Below, in pieces: positions 25,613-36,493 of a stretch of 64,000 bases of DNA. How positions within the stretch are numbered: the first letter of the stretch is position 1; every line of letters begins with the position of its first letter. The position numbers were made by a program, and so were the translations under genes. Source of the stretch: Stereocaulon alpinum (Eukaryota; Ascomycota; Lecanoromycetes; Lecanorales; Stereocaulaceae); contig JAEUBA010000103.1 of NCBI GenBank assembly GCA_018257865.1, positions 30,759 to 94,758 on the forward strand. The letters are read 5' to 3'. The notes below the pieces were generated by a model. That model was not told the origin of the DNA and did not search any database. It was given only the letters and a program-made list of their open reading frames with translations.

Positions 25613-26926
25613 GGCGGCCGCTTGTTTCGTGTGGGACAGCCTTGCTGCCTGTTATGCGGCTTTACCTCCCATTATCGTGGCATTGATGGTGTATGGTGTG
25701 GTGCAGCGACGAGCTGAAAGCCAGATCGCGTGAGCTGCTCAGCCGCAGCCCCAGCAGCGGGGTCCTAGGGCGGCGTGAAGGCCACCTCCACTGTAGGATG
25801 TCAAGCACATCTACAGCCTTCACAATTCTGATATTGAATCTTAACAGTGATTAGGGTTGTAGAAAGAGCCGTGTTTGATAAGGTTTGCCACGATCTTTAA
25901 GACATTGGATAATTTGCGTTGTTATGCAGGTTTTACGCTGCTAAAAATGGACTGTGAGGGGGAAATTTAGTGAGATTTTCCGGGCGCTTAGGTTGTCGTG
26001 TGGAGAGGACCCTGGTCCTCGACGTATAAAACTTCCAAGCCTTCGAACCGTTTCATCCCCACGCATTTGGTGAAGGTTCCTGACTTCACGCCGCAATTCC
26101 GAGCTTCCGTCTATGCATCCTTCCATCCATCCTTGCATCCGCGCAATCTTCATCTCAGAATCAGGAACCACATGCAAACGTTCGCTCAAGGACATCCACC
26201 TCACAGCTCATGTCACGACCAAAATAAGTCCATGTTACTGTAACCCTAGTAACGGACTCCCTAAGCGACCAGCCTAAGCGACCACCTGGGGCACGACCCG
26301 CCCCTGATTCCGCCGTTTCTTGGGTCGCTCCGGCGCCCGCGTTCCGGGATGGTGTGAACTTATTTTTATCCTTGACGGGAGCTCCAGACTCGAAGGCATT
26401 TTCATTTACCTTGCCTCTTTGTCACCTACAATGGATTCCGGTAGGGCCAAATTGCGTCTCCGAGCTGACATGCACCTCTAAAACCCTTAACCTGCATTCA
26501 ACACGCCTCTTGTGATTCCAAGAGCCTATTAATTGACAGCCATAGTTTTAGCGAAGTCAGACTTAGCTTGGATGATGGCTCCATCGCTGCAGAAATGCCA
26601 GAGCGGAATTGTGACAAGGATAGTAAAAGAAGCCGAGAATATCTGACAGGATGGCAGCTTTCTATTCATAGAGAACGTTACCAAGGTAGTTTCAACACCT
26701 CAGACTAACGATGAACATCTCTAGAAAGTACACAACCCTAACCCTGTAGTGGAGATCTTTCGACGGTTGCGGATTTCAGTGTCTGGTTCCTATTCCGTTT
26801 TACAACTGACTAATGTAAGGCTATATTTAGGTACACTGCACAACCCAATCACTAGTGATTGTTCCCAAATATATGTACTGCAAATTTTATACACGAATGC
26901 AATGATTGACTCCTATCTTCTCCACA
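25613..26926. other. Intergenic region between Abp2-like and lipase genes
   Basis: Upstream region of the Abp2-like gene and downstream region of the lipase. Around 26260-26330 there are two direct copies of TAAGCGACCA and an inverted GGGTCGCTCC, which could be a binding-site cluster. About 26090-26150 is a CATC/CATCC-rich tract. No gene was recognised. Confidence 0.45.
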
Positions 26927-28014
26927 TCACTCAACAATCTCTCTCTTAACGATTTCCAAACCACCAGCATCACAAGCAGCAATATCGTTAAAGTACCATC
27001 CATGCGCCGCAAAATCGCGCCCGTTCCCAAGGTTGCCGGTATTCCCCTTCAGATTGACTGAGCCGGTCAATGCCGTGATATCCGCCGCAGTAACAGCAAC
27101 ACCGTTCCCACTCTTGATATAATACTCCGGGCTAATATGTACATACCCCAAGAAAAGCGGTGGAAGCCTGGGTACCGGGTCATCGAAATGCGTCACCCTG
27201 AAATTCCCTCCCTTGTTCTGATTCGTGATATAGTTGCTGATCGTCAGACCACCAATGCGCGGTTGGCCATAAGTGTATAAATCCGTTGTCGTGCCCTGGT
27301 TTCTGAGCTCCGCAGCCGCGATAGCGGCGATAGCACCACCGAGGCTATGCCCCGTAACGACAACACGGTATGAGGGGTTCGCCGCTGCAGCAGTGTTGAG
27401 AGCCGCCATGACTCCTGATCTTGCTTCTTGCCAGCTATTGTAGAAACCTTCCTCTGCTGTGCAGCCGGAGCAGATGTTGGTGGGGACTTTGGCGGCGTTG
27501 GCGTCTGCGATGAAATTACGGACGGATTTGGAGCCACGGAAGGCGAGAACGGTGAGGGATCGGGTGCTGTCGAGGGCTACGTAGCCCGTTACATCTGTGA
27601 GTAGGGAGCTGTTGGGCTCAGGCGTTAGCATGGAAGCCTGAGCAACAACTGAGGCTCGTGGCGGGGCTGAGGCGCCATGTAAGGGTACTCGGGAGGCTCA
27701 CTTCTGGAACTCGTAGACCGTGGTTACATTGCCTGCTTCGACTAATGGACAATTGTTGCTCGTCGGACAGGTCAACTTATTGCCGCCATTGGAGACATCA
27801 TTGTTACTGGGGCAGTATGCCGCAGCTGCGAATTGTTCGAAGAGTTGTAGATTTGCAAATGTTCCGTCATCAATGGCTATGTAGAAATGTTAGCAAACTC
27901 ATGAGATGTAAGTTATTGGCAGCACTAACACCGCGACTCAATTGGGTTGGCTAGGCCAGAAGAGATAAAGAACGCGATAGCCGTAGCTATCTTGAAAGCG
28001 AATGTGAGAGTCAT
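26927..28014 (-). CDS. Secreted class 3 lipase / feruloyl-esterase-like hydrolase
   Basis: Three exons, 28014-27930, 27876-27702 and 27608-26927, keep frame and give 313 residues. Introns are 53 and 93 bp, both with a GCTAAC-type branch site. The N-terminus MTLTFAFKIATAIAFFISSG is a clear signal peptide, so the enzyme is secreted. The mature part starts with the family pattern ANLQLFEQFAAAAYC. The nucleophile elbow is TGHSLGGA (Ser about 175), the acid lies in HFDDPVPRLPP (Asp about 230), and the His in AAHGWYF (about 289): a full Ser-Asp-His triad. Paired Cys residues (AYC, KLTC, NNC, ICSGC, IAAC) fit disulfides. Family knowledge: such fungal alpha/beta hydrolases cleave triacylglycerols or feruloyl esters of plant cell walls; sequence reading alone cannot decide the substrate. 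Length is normal for the family. Confidence 0.9.
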
Positions 28015-28614
28015 GATAGAAAAATGATGGAAAAAAGAGTGACAGACTTATCATAGAATTAGATATCTTGAAACTAAACAAAGGAAACAAAGGCCTTTAT
28101 GTATGCACTCCTGACATATGCACATGCCTTATCAAGTTCCAGGGCCTCGGTCAAGCATTCACCTACACAGCCATTTCCTGGCCCCTAGTACAGAGCAACC
28201 CGCCCCTCACCCTGCCGTGCCAATACATAACATAAAATTGCGGACTGTGATGCTTGACGTCCGACGGAGGCGTAGCGACCACCCACTTGACCTGCTCATT
28301 TAAGGACTTGCGCCGGGCGCAAGTTAAAAAAACATTGGGTTGCGGGACGATCTGCTCTAGCCAAACCGGCTTGAAGAAGCTATCCAATTGCTTGCAGCAG
28401 TTGCCGTTGTGTCCGTCACAGCGGCTGTACTAAGAATAGGGGCCAGTGGCGAAACTACCTTAAAAGGGAAGCGCAGATACCGTAAGCGAATATGGCATTG
28501 GTGAAAATGCGGGGAACAGCTCAGTGCTTTGATGATAAGAGTCTTTCCCCAACCGATTTATGGCTTTATATTGATAGATAACGCCATCGACGTACAGCGT
28601 CACCTACGTTATTC
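28015..28614. other. Intergenic region between lipase and aminotransferase
   Basis: Contains the lipase promoter region (right end of lipase at 28014) and the downstream region of the aminotransferase. A plausible TATA-like word lies near 28097. No gene was seen. Confidence 0.5.
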
Positions 28615-30299
28615 TCAAGCCGCAATCGGAGCCCCCTGGCTCCTCTCAATCGCACCAGTACAACTAATGCCATCAATTCCATTCATCAGCTTATCGTCCG
28701 GTCCGCCCCTAGTTGTCAACGTATCGTTCGGCCCAGTACCATTCGGCAACGCCTCGCCCTTTTCCCCTTCAAACAAGCCATCCGCCATCCCCTTCAGCAA
28801 CCCCTCTCTCTTTACATCCTCAAACACAGACTCTACAACCTTGACAACCCTCTTTATAATCTCCTCCACATCACCCTCACTGATATTATACGGCGGGCAA
28901 AGTAAGAAATGATCGCCCAGCCACCCGTCCGCAGATCCGTTCGCCGCAAAAAGGCTGATATCGTACCCGGGCTCGAGGCCTCGATTCGCCATACGCTTTG
29001 CGATGTTGAATGCAGCGGGGAAAGGCGCCTTGGTGGCTCTGTCGGCAACGAACTCAGTGCACCAGAAGAGGCCTCGGCCACGGATATCGCCGACGTAGGG
29101 GTGTGCATCGAAGCGTGCGTGGAGGAGAGAGCTTAGAAGAGCGCCTATGCGAGCGACGTTAGCAACGAGATTATCTTCCTGGATAATACGTTGGACCTCG
29201 AGGGCGGCGGCGCAGCTGACTGGAAGATTTTGGAAGGTTTGCCCGTGCGTAAAGCAGCCGCTTCCGCGGCGGAGAGTTTCGATAACCTTTTCGTTGATGA
29301 GGACAGCGCTGATGGGCGCGTAGCCGGATCCGAGGGTTTTACCCACGATTTCGATATCCGGTGGGGTGCCTTCGGCTTGCCAGGCGTGGCGGGTGCCGGA
29401 GCGGCCTAGGCCGCACATTATTTCGTCGTACATAAAGAGGGCGCCGTGGCGGTCGCAGACGGCTTTCATAGCTGCAAGATAGCCTGGTAGTGGGGGCACG
29501 CAGCCAAGAGCCTGCACGTGGCTCGTATTAGCGTGCTAGATTTTGGGGGAATAATTCGATGTGGATACGGCTTACCGTTCCTACGATTGGCTCTACGATG
29601 AATGCACAGACGGTTTCTGGACCGACGCGCTGGAATTCGTCCTCTAGATTCTGGGCTAGTCGCGCGACGTACGCTTCATGGCTTTCGTTCTTCTTCAGAC
29701 CACGGTAGGTATGGCAGGGGAGGACATGAGAAACGTTATCCGGCAGGAGTGGCATGTACGGGGCTTTCCTGGTTTTGAAGTCGCCCACCGCGAGCGTGCC
29801 TATCGTGCAGCCATGCCAAGAGCCTTGACGGGCAATGAAATGATGACGGCGAGTGTTCGGATCAATTTCAAGGAAGTATTGCCGTGCCAATTTCATCGCC
29901 ATTTCCACCGCTTCTGAGCCTGATATATCGTTAGCTTGAGTTCCGAGAAATGGGGTTAAGCTTCCTCAACTTGCCTGATGCTGTGAAACATGCTCGTGTC
30001 AATGCCCCATCGGTCGACTCTACCAGAAGGTCCGCAAGTTGCAGTGCAGCTGTTGTTTTGAAAAAGCTCGGATGGCAATATTCTATCTCGTCGAGCTGCG
30101 AAATGATGGCTTTCTTCACACGGGCATTGCGATGGCCAACTGCTGATACTGCCGCACCCCCCGTGGCATCGAGGATACGTTGGCCATTGACTGTTTCTAC
30201 GTAGAGGGGCGAGCAAGATTTCACCAAGGCATATGGTTCATTGTCGGTGTGTCTGTAGAAATATCCAGTCGGAGGCCCATCGACATCTAATGAACCCAT
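28615..30299 (-). CDS. Class III PLP-dependent aminotransferase
   Basis: Three exons, 30299-29975, 29919-29576 and 29511-28615, join in frame to 521 residues. The introns are 55 bp (GC..AG) and 64 bp (GT..AG). Family features in order: LDATGGAAVSAVGHRNARV near residue 45, the PLP-binding turn SGSEAVEMAMKLA (about 108), the substrate/phosphate segment HHFIARQGSWHGCTIGTLAV, FIVEPIVGT next to the second splice, FMYDEIMCGLGRSG with the cofactor Asp about 252, and EIVGKTLGSGYAP with the PLP Lys about 281. It resembles BioA/ornithine-aminotransferase-type omega-aminotransferases. The amino donor and acceptor cannot be told. No targeting peptide is obvious, so it is probably cytosolic. The C-terminal about 55 residues (after FEDVKREG) are low-complexity, Gly/Asp-rich. 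It is divergent from the MFS gene to its right, which suggests coordinated expression (inference). Confidence 0.92.
29920..29974 (-). other. GC-AG intron in the aminotransferase gene
   Basis: The only in-frame join of exon 1 (ending in ACAGCATCAG) to exon 2 (starting GCTCAGAAGC) uses a GCAAGT donor, the classic GC-AG consensus. The acceptor is ATATCAG, with a GCTAAC branch site before it. The join restores the conserved SGSEAVE motif. The nearby GT (two bases further) would shift the frame. Confidence 0.85.
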
Positions 30300-31390
30300 C
30301 GCTAAGGTCTGGGGACGCTGTCACAGAAGCATACCAGGACAACCTGAACAGCGGGCAGGTGATAGGGATATATATAGAGCTAGGTTGAATCTCCGGTTAA
30401 GCTTGGGTTTGCCTCGAGATATACGATGAAAAACAACCCCCGCGCCCCCGTATCTCAAGTGGGCTGGTGACATGGATCTAAGAAGATTATCTTCCATGCT
30501 GTCTCGGTTCGGTCTGGAGTGACGATGTTGGAGACAGCGCATATCGCATACACAACGACAGTCGAGATGAGCAGGAGCGATGACGTGGACGAGTTATGTT
30601 ATTTCAATCTGTGCTCGTGCATTAGGTTCAGCAAACTCTCCCGCTGTTGGGGTGGAAGTCGCCAAGCAGCTAAGATACCACTGATGATGTAATCATACTT
30701 CGCACTCGCTACATAGCTTTTCAGTAGCACTTCCTTCCTACACACCTACATAGCAATGAAGCACTGAACTCAACCATCAAATTAGCTGCGTGCTCATTAG
30801 GATACTTCACCGCGGATCTAGACTATATCGGATATGGCGCTAAGAGTGCTAGCGCCTAGCCGAGATTTCCCGACAGGATATACAGATTGAAGTCATTATG
30901 ATTTCCCATTCAAGGAGATTGATGCGGAGATAAGACCTGCCATACCGATCTTCATGCTCACCCAATGCACTACAGTCCTGCATATTGCATGGCTGGATTG
31001 GCTCAGATCACTCCACTTATAATCTTGACGGACTCCACCCCGTTGTTCATGCGAGCTCCTCCGTTGTCCACGCGAGCTCCTCCGTTTTCGCGCGAGCTCC
31101 TCCGTTGTTTACGCGAGCTCCTTCGTTGTTTACGCGAGCTCCTCCGTTGTTTACGCGAGCTCCTCCGTTGTTCATGCGAGCTCCTCCGTTGTGCAGTGAG
31201 GGGCATAATCGAGCGACGAGTAAGTACCCCAAAGTCAATTCTTGGCGCTGATGAAGTCACCCCGCAAAAAAGGTCTGGCGGGGGGCTGTGAGTCGGCCAT
31301 TAGTCTCACTACTTGGCTCCCTCCATGTACCCGCATCTTTCCTGAGCTTTCCATCATCTGCTGTCGAGCCATCTCCTGGAAGTCCATGTC
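30300..31390. promoter_or_regulatory. Divergent intergenic region of aminotransferase and MFS genes
   Basis: About 1.1 kb separates the two start codons and must hold both promoters. It contains the 21-bp tandem repeat listed separately, close to the MFS side (about 200 bases before its start). No other gene was seen. Confidence 0.6.
31041..31190. repeat. 21-bp minisatellite, about seven units
   Basis: Units follow the pattern CGCGAGCTCCTCCGTTGTTT plus one or two bases and repeat about seven times with small changes (CATG/CACG/TACG before CGAGCTC, one CTTCG for CTCCG, one unit a base short). Because 21 is a multiple of three, the repeat stays open in several frames (Arg-Ala-Pro-Pro on the plus strand, Asn-Gly-Gly-Ala on the minus). 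That is a by-product, not a gene. Confidence 0.9.
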
Positions 31391-33148
31391 ATGGACGAGC
31401 ATGCCCTCAAGACGAAGCCCGTTCTGCTGAAGTTCCGATCCTCAAAATGGCTGATCGGGTTCACCGTTTTCGTTGCAGCCTTCAATGTGAGTTGACGTTC
31501 CCGCAGGAGTGGTCACTATACCACTTCCTCGACGCCCTGACCTACCCTTTACCATTTTTACGGGTATTTACACCTATTGACGGCCAAACATATAGGATGG
31601 CTTTGGCTATGGCGCAGTTGTGCCAGTACTTCCCTTCTCCTTGGTAGAGAGATCAGGCGTGCGTGAGAAGGATGTGCAATTCTGGCTGTCGACGCTCTTG
31701 GTGGCTTTCGGACTATCGTTGACCGTCGCTGCCCCCATCACTGCCTGGGGTGGAGACAAGCTGGGAAACCGGCGGATGCCAATGATATTGGGCAGCCTGC
31801 TGGCCTTGGTGGGAACAGCAGTGTTCTGTGTGGCAGAGGCCCCATGGTTGCTGGTAGTGGCACGTCTTTGCCAGGGGGCCTCCAATGGTGCTGTCTACTC
31901 GGCTGGGCTACCGTTGATCGCAGATACGGTAAGCCCCGATGAGGTCGGTTCGTGGTATGTATTCGAAATCCCGCCGGACTCCATTGGAGCATCCAGCTGA
32001 TGTGAGCCTAGGATGGGCTTCGTCTTCAGCGGCATGACTGGTGGTTTTCTCGTTTCTCCCTTCCTTGCAGGCATTGTGTATGCTAAAGCCGGTTATTTCC
32101 CTGTCTTCATACTGGTCTTCGCAGCCCTCGCCTTCGATCTCTTCCTTAGAATAATTATCATTGAGGAAAAGACGGTGACCCGATTTGTCTCAGATGGAGG
32201 ACAAAGGGAACGGTATAAGGCTAGGCCGAATGAAAGCTCTCCTCGCTCGCGCAACAGCAGCTTGATAGGAAACAACCATTATGAATGTGATTCAGCAGAG
32301 GACTCTGATAGCGAACACCGGTCCAGCGGAAGCTCGACCGTGAACGGCACCGATCCGGATGAGCCGCCAAAAACGAAGATCCCAGTGACCTCCGGATCTA
32401 AATTCAACCCTGCTTTCTGGTTCCGCAAAGCATTCCCAAGAATGGCAACCCTGCTTAGCTCCCCTCGACTCTCGGCCGCCGTCTACGGCTGCTTCACCTA
32501 CGGAACCGTCATCTGTTCCTTCGACGCCATACTTCCGCTCTTCGTCAACCGAACGTTCGGCTGGGATTCCCAAGGTGTCGGGTTTATCTTCCTAGCCTTG
32601 ACCGTGCCCGCGCTTGCAGGAGCTGCTTTCGGGGCTGTGTCCGATCGTTACGGACCGAAGAGGGTATCTCTTTCAGGCTTTGTGATCGCGTCTATGTCGC
32701 TAGCGCTACTAGCTTTTGTTCGTGACGACTCGAATGTTGCGAAGGCGGGATTGATTATGCTTCTTTTTACGTTGGGTTCGTTACTTGGGAATTTTTGCCC
32801 GTGTTGGGGAGACGGTGACTGATGATGAACGCAGGCACTGGAATGAACCTCATCCTAACTCCACTTGCAGCCGACATGCTCTATGAAGCCAATATCATCG
32901 AAGAGCATAATCCAGATGTGTTTAGCGATGCCGGGACGTACGCCTTGGTGTACTCGTTCCTATGTGCTGCCTTTGGCCTCGCCACTTCCGTTGGCCCCGC
33001 ATGGTCGGGTTTCATTTTTGAAGAGATCAATTGGGCGGCCTCTATGGTATCGCTCGTTGCTTTTTGCCTACTCGGTGGTGTGGGTGTCTTCTTTTATACT
33101 GGTGGGGCGGAGGCGGGGAAGCGTGTTAGACTTGATGAGCATGTATGA
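31391..33148 (+). CDS. MFS transporter (DHA1/vesicular-amine-transporter-like)
   Basis: Four exons, 31391-31486, 31596-31954, 32012-32775 and 32835-33148, join in frame to 510 residues. The introns are 109, 57 and 59 bp. The start MDEHALKTKPVLLKFRSS leads straight into the first membrane helix, WLIGFTVFVAAF. Seen motifs: DGFGYGAVVPVLPFSLVER after helix 1, the MFS motif A-like loop WGGDKLGNRRMPMILGSLLA between helices 2 and 3, SPDEVGSW across intron 2, and GGFLVSPFLAGIVYAKAGYF at helix 5. There is a long hydrophilic Ser/Asp/Glu-rich central loop (about residues 220-300), and a second loop SDRYGPKRVSL matches motif A of the C-half. About 12 helices are expected. Family members export drugs, toxins or amines from fungal cells; the substrate here is unknown. 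It is divergent from the aminotransferase. Intron 3 uses a weaker GTTCGT donor, the only one that keeps both frame and the family pattern. Confidence 0.88.
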
Positions 33149-34833
33149 GGCGGAGATGGCTTTGTAGAGGCCATATATGTATTGTGGGACGCGGCATGTA
33201 CTGTATTAGTCGTGGAGTATTAGATGGGATGTATGAGCAGAATAGACCCACAGTGTACAATAATGGTATTGTCTTAGACCTACGCTTCTCGCTCGCTTGC
33301 TCAATGCCTTATGCGCTACCTTGGGCATGTACCCGCTAGGTATACACGCCACTCACTCCGGTCACTCGATACAAAGTCAGAAAATCCCATCCCATCCCTA
33401 TCACACCGAAACCACCCATATCCAGGATCCCTGACCTCTAAATCATGGCCCCCTTCCCCCCCAACACCTCTACCTCTCCCCTCTCCCCTCTCCCCTGTAC
33501 CATCTTCCCCTCTTCTCCTCCCACCCTACATAGACACTTTCAACGCACCCATCCCGTTATAGCTACTGAACCCTCTCTGCGCGATTTGTTTTCCCGCCAG
33601 CAAAAGTTTGAGTGTGTGGGGTGGAAATTGGACAACTTACTCCTGTAGGGACAGGCCCCCTCGCTCAATTTGACAGGCCCCGTTCAAACCTATCCGGGTA
33701 ACAATATTGCTGTAGCTTCGTATAGCTGCGGGCGGCGTGCGCCGCGCAGCAATAGGCGGCTTGGCTGTATACAGGGAGTCCCCGTTGAAAAGCTAAGCGA
33801 GCTAGGGTAGCTGTAGTAATAGGCCTACCCCCGCAACTTAATACCTTACCTATAATTCTAACTTTATAATTTCTAACTTTATCTTCTATATTATTTGAAC
33901 TATCTATAGTAAGTAATCAAATATATATATAATAATAATAGGATATTTTAAATTATAAAGTTCTAAACCTATTTTTATAAGTACTACTATACTACTATAT
34001 AGTATTTTTAATTTATCTCTTTCTAGAAAGTAATTATAGTATTATTATAGATATATTAATTTAAAAAAGACCTTAGATAATTACTATATTTTCTATTCTA
34101 TTATGAAATTAGGCTTAGTTATTTGGTGGATGTGCTAAGCTTAGCGTGTACGACCTGCCGCAAGCTCCCCTTAGACGGCCTACCAATAGGGTATTCGTCG
34201 AAAACAGAGCGCTTAGTAGTGCTGACTGTGCTTCTAACGGCCGGCAATCAGGTCATGCATATCTTGAGGGCAAGGACAATGGTCCGAGGATCAATGGACC
34301 GGCTACAGACGCCCAGCTGCAGTGGACAAAACAACTCAACTTAGTGACAAAGACGAAGCCCAGACGTGAAGATCCAGCAGTGGTGATTCGATTCCCATAG
34401 CCTTCAAGCTCACCCTGTTGGCCATCGAGAAAGGGATACCACGTGCCAATGTCTCTGCATATGCGAAGACGCCTGGCCAAGATTTTTACCTAACGGGGTC
34501 AAGACTGTATGCTGGCTCTAACACTGTAGCATGGTATCTTCATGAACTTCGACCGAGTGAGGACTGGACCGAGCTCAGGCGAGATGTGTGGCTGCACCGT
34601 ATCACGCCAATACCTGCTAAGATACAATTGTTTGCATGGTGTGAGATGCCCCTCCCTCAACCATGAGCCAACCATTTCAATAATACTTATCCACAATCGC
34701 CCTTATTAAAGAATCATATGTTGCAAAAGTCCTTTACGTTGTAGGTGGGAATTATCTCACACACCGAGGGCACTTCTTTGCAGCCTCTTCGAGACCAAGT
34801 GATAGCACGACTCTTTAGCCCGCCCGGACAACA
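33149..34833. other. Intergenic region with CT tract and an AT-rich island
   Basis: 33440-33530 is a pyrimidine-rich tract (CCCCTCTCCCCTCTCCCCT). 33830-34115 is sharply AT-rich with TATATA/TTATAA words, like the transposon block at the right end of the window; it is probably a small RIP-mutated repeat remnant, though no domain is readable. 34140-34830 returns to normal composition and should contain the promoter of the peroxidase gene. Confidence 0.55.
34418..34666 (+). other. Short open frame, possible hypothetical gene
   Basis: An 82-codon frame contains TGSRLYAGSNTVAWYLHELR and WTELRRDVWLHRITPIPAKI. Its amino-acid mix is protein-like, but no family is recognised and the minus strand is also open in part. 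It could be a small gene or a gene remnant upstream of the peroxidase. Confidence 0.2.
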
Positions 34834-36493
34834 ATGGCAGGACTCAACCATGACGATGTGCAGGGCGACCTGTTCAGTCGCGGGTTCCCTAAATTCAATG
34901 AGGTATACTACTTCTTCCATATCAAGTCAGGCAAGGAGAAGGAGTTCTCCCAAAAGGTGAAAATGTTGGTCTCGGGTGAAGAGAAGCATATTTCAAGCAT
35001 AAAGAAGGTCCTCGAGGACTGGAAACAAGTAGATGCCGCCGCTGCAAAGAATCGTACCATAGACGATCCCGCCAAAAAGGAATGGGTCTCTACGGTGAAT
35101 GCCTTGATTGCTTTCTCGAAACCTGGCCTAGACAGAGTAAGCGATCAACCATTACGCTGATCGCAACCGCTGACTCAAGCAGATTCAGACTGGACTGACA
35201 TCGGCTGGTCGTCCAAGTTTAGACCTAAAATACCTGAGCTTGTCGGATCCCACCTTCGATATAGGTATGGGTGACGACGGTCCGGAGAACCTGAATGACC
35301 CTCCTGTAGACAACTGGGATCCTCTCTTTAATACCACTACAATCCATGGTCTACTCAAAGTCGCTGGAAGTGATTCCAAAATCATTAATGACAAGTTGGA
35401 GCACCTCAAGCGTATCCTCGGCCATCCCCAAGTTATCACAGACATCGAGGGGAATTCCCCCCCATCACTTACAAAGTCAAAGCTTGAAGGCAATACCAGA
35501 CCTGGAGAACAACGTGGCCATGAGCAGTAAGTTAGCACCCCTACCGTCTGTTACCCTTTAGTGCTGATTGAGTCCAATGCAGCTTCGGCTATCGAGACGG
35601 ACTCTCGCAGCCCCTTCTAAAAGGCATCAATTCGGATGAAGCCCTCAATGCGGATCCATATATGCAGACAGACCAGAACGTTATTATCGTATCCTCAAAC
35701 CCACCTGAATTGCAGGACGGTATCGAGGCCGATCCAACGAGGCGCCCACACTGGATGGTCAACGGCAGTTTCCTCGCTGTCCGCAAGCTCGAGCAAGACG
35801 TCCCAAGATGGATCGACCTCGTCAACAAATTCGAAGAAGCAGGTTGCAAAAGCCCCGCTCACTTGGGCGCAAAACTCATGGGCCGGTGGCAAAGCGGTAA
35901 GGATCCAAAACCTCCCAAACATCGCCGTTCTTTTCTTGGTGATGATCAGCTAACACACCATTTCTGCAACAGGAGCCCCCGTCGCCAAATTCCCAGACGA
36001 AGACGCCCCTCCTAACACCCCTCTCGACAACAATTTCCGCTACAAAGGCGTCTCCAAATTTAACTGCCCTTTCGGCGCGCACATCCGCAAAGTAAACCCG
36101 CGCACGGACGGCGGCGCCGTGACCACAGCCCGTATGATCCGCAATGGCATTCCCTACGGCACCGACTTCGATCCTGCCAATCCGCCCACGGACCCCAACG
36201 ACACGCGCGGCCTCCTCTTCGCGGCATACCAGTCTTGCCTTGAGAATAGCTTCCAGTTCGTGCAGAGGAGTTGGTCCAATAGTGAGAGTTTTCCGGTTTC
36301 GAATACCGGCTATGATGTGATTAGTGGCCAGGCGAAAGATGGGGGGCTGTTGAATATCACGTTGCATAATGAGGCTGAAGGGGATCTCGTTCCTGGGTTG
36401 GGACAATTTCAGGAGACGTGTACGATGAAAGGAGGGGAGTATTTCTTTGTGCCGTCCATTTCAGCGTTGAAGGATACGTTGGGCTGTGATTGA
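34834..36493 (+). CDS. DyP-type (dye-decolorizing) heme peroxidase
   Basis: Four exons, 34834-35136, 35183-35526, 35583-35896 and 35973-36493, join in frame to 493 residues, typical for fungal DyPs. The introns are 46, 56 and 76 bp. The distal GXXDG motif reads FGYRDGLSQP (Asp about 221), created by the exon 2/3 junction. The proximal heme ligand lies in CPFGAHIRKVNPR (His about 357). The conserved distal Arg is about 377 in MIRNGIPYG, spaced from the His as expected. Family knowledge: these enzymes use hydrogen peroxide to oxidise dyes, phenolics and lignin-type compounds. No signal peptide is seen (MAGLNHDDVQGDLFSRGFPK), so it is probably intracellular, unlike many secreted basidiomycete DyPs. 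It may defend against peroxide or act on a small-molecule substrate made or exported by its neighbours (inference). Confidence 0.93.

Noticed and set aside
27702..27929. The lipase as a pseudogene with frame-breaking introns
   Set aside because: My first splice choices broke the frame. Using GTTAGT for intron 1 and the later AACAG acceptor for intron 2 restores one 313-residue protein with a complete triad.
30965..31291. Overlapping open frames on both strands across the 21-bp repeat
   Set aside because: They exist only because the repeat unit is a multiple of three. They have no start context, splice sites or non-repeat domain.
32815..32834. A 20-base intron before the last MFS exon
   Set aside because: Too short for spliceosomal removal. 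A donor at 32776 gives a 59-base intron and the family-consistent junction LFTLG/TGMNLILTP.
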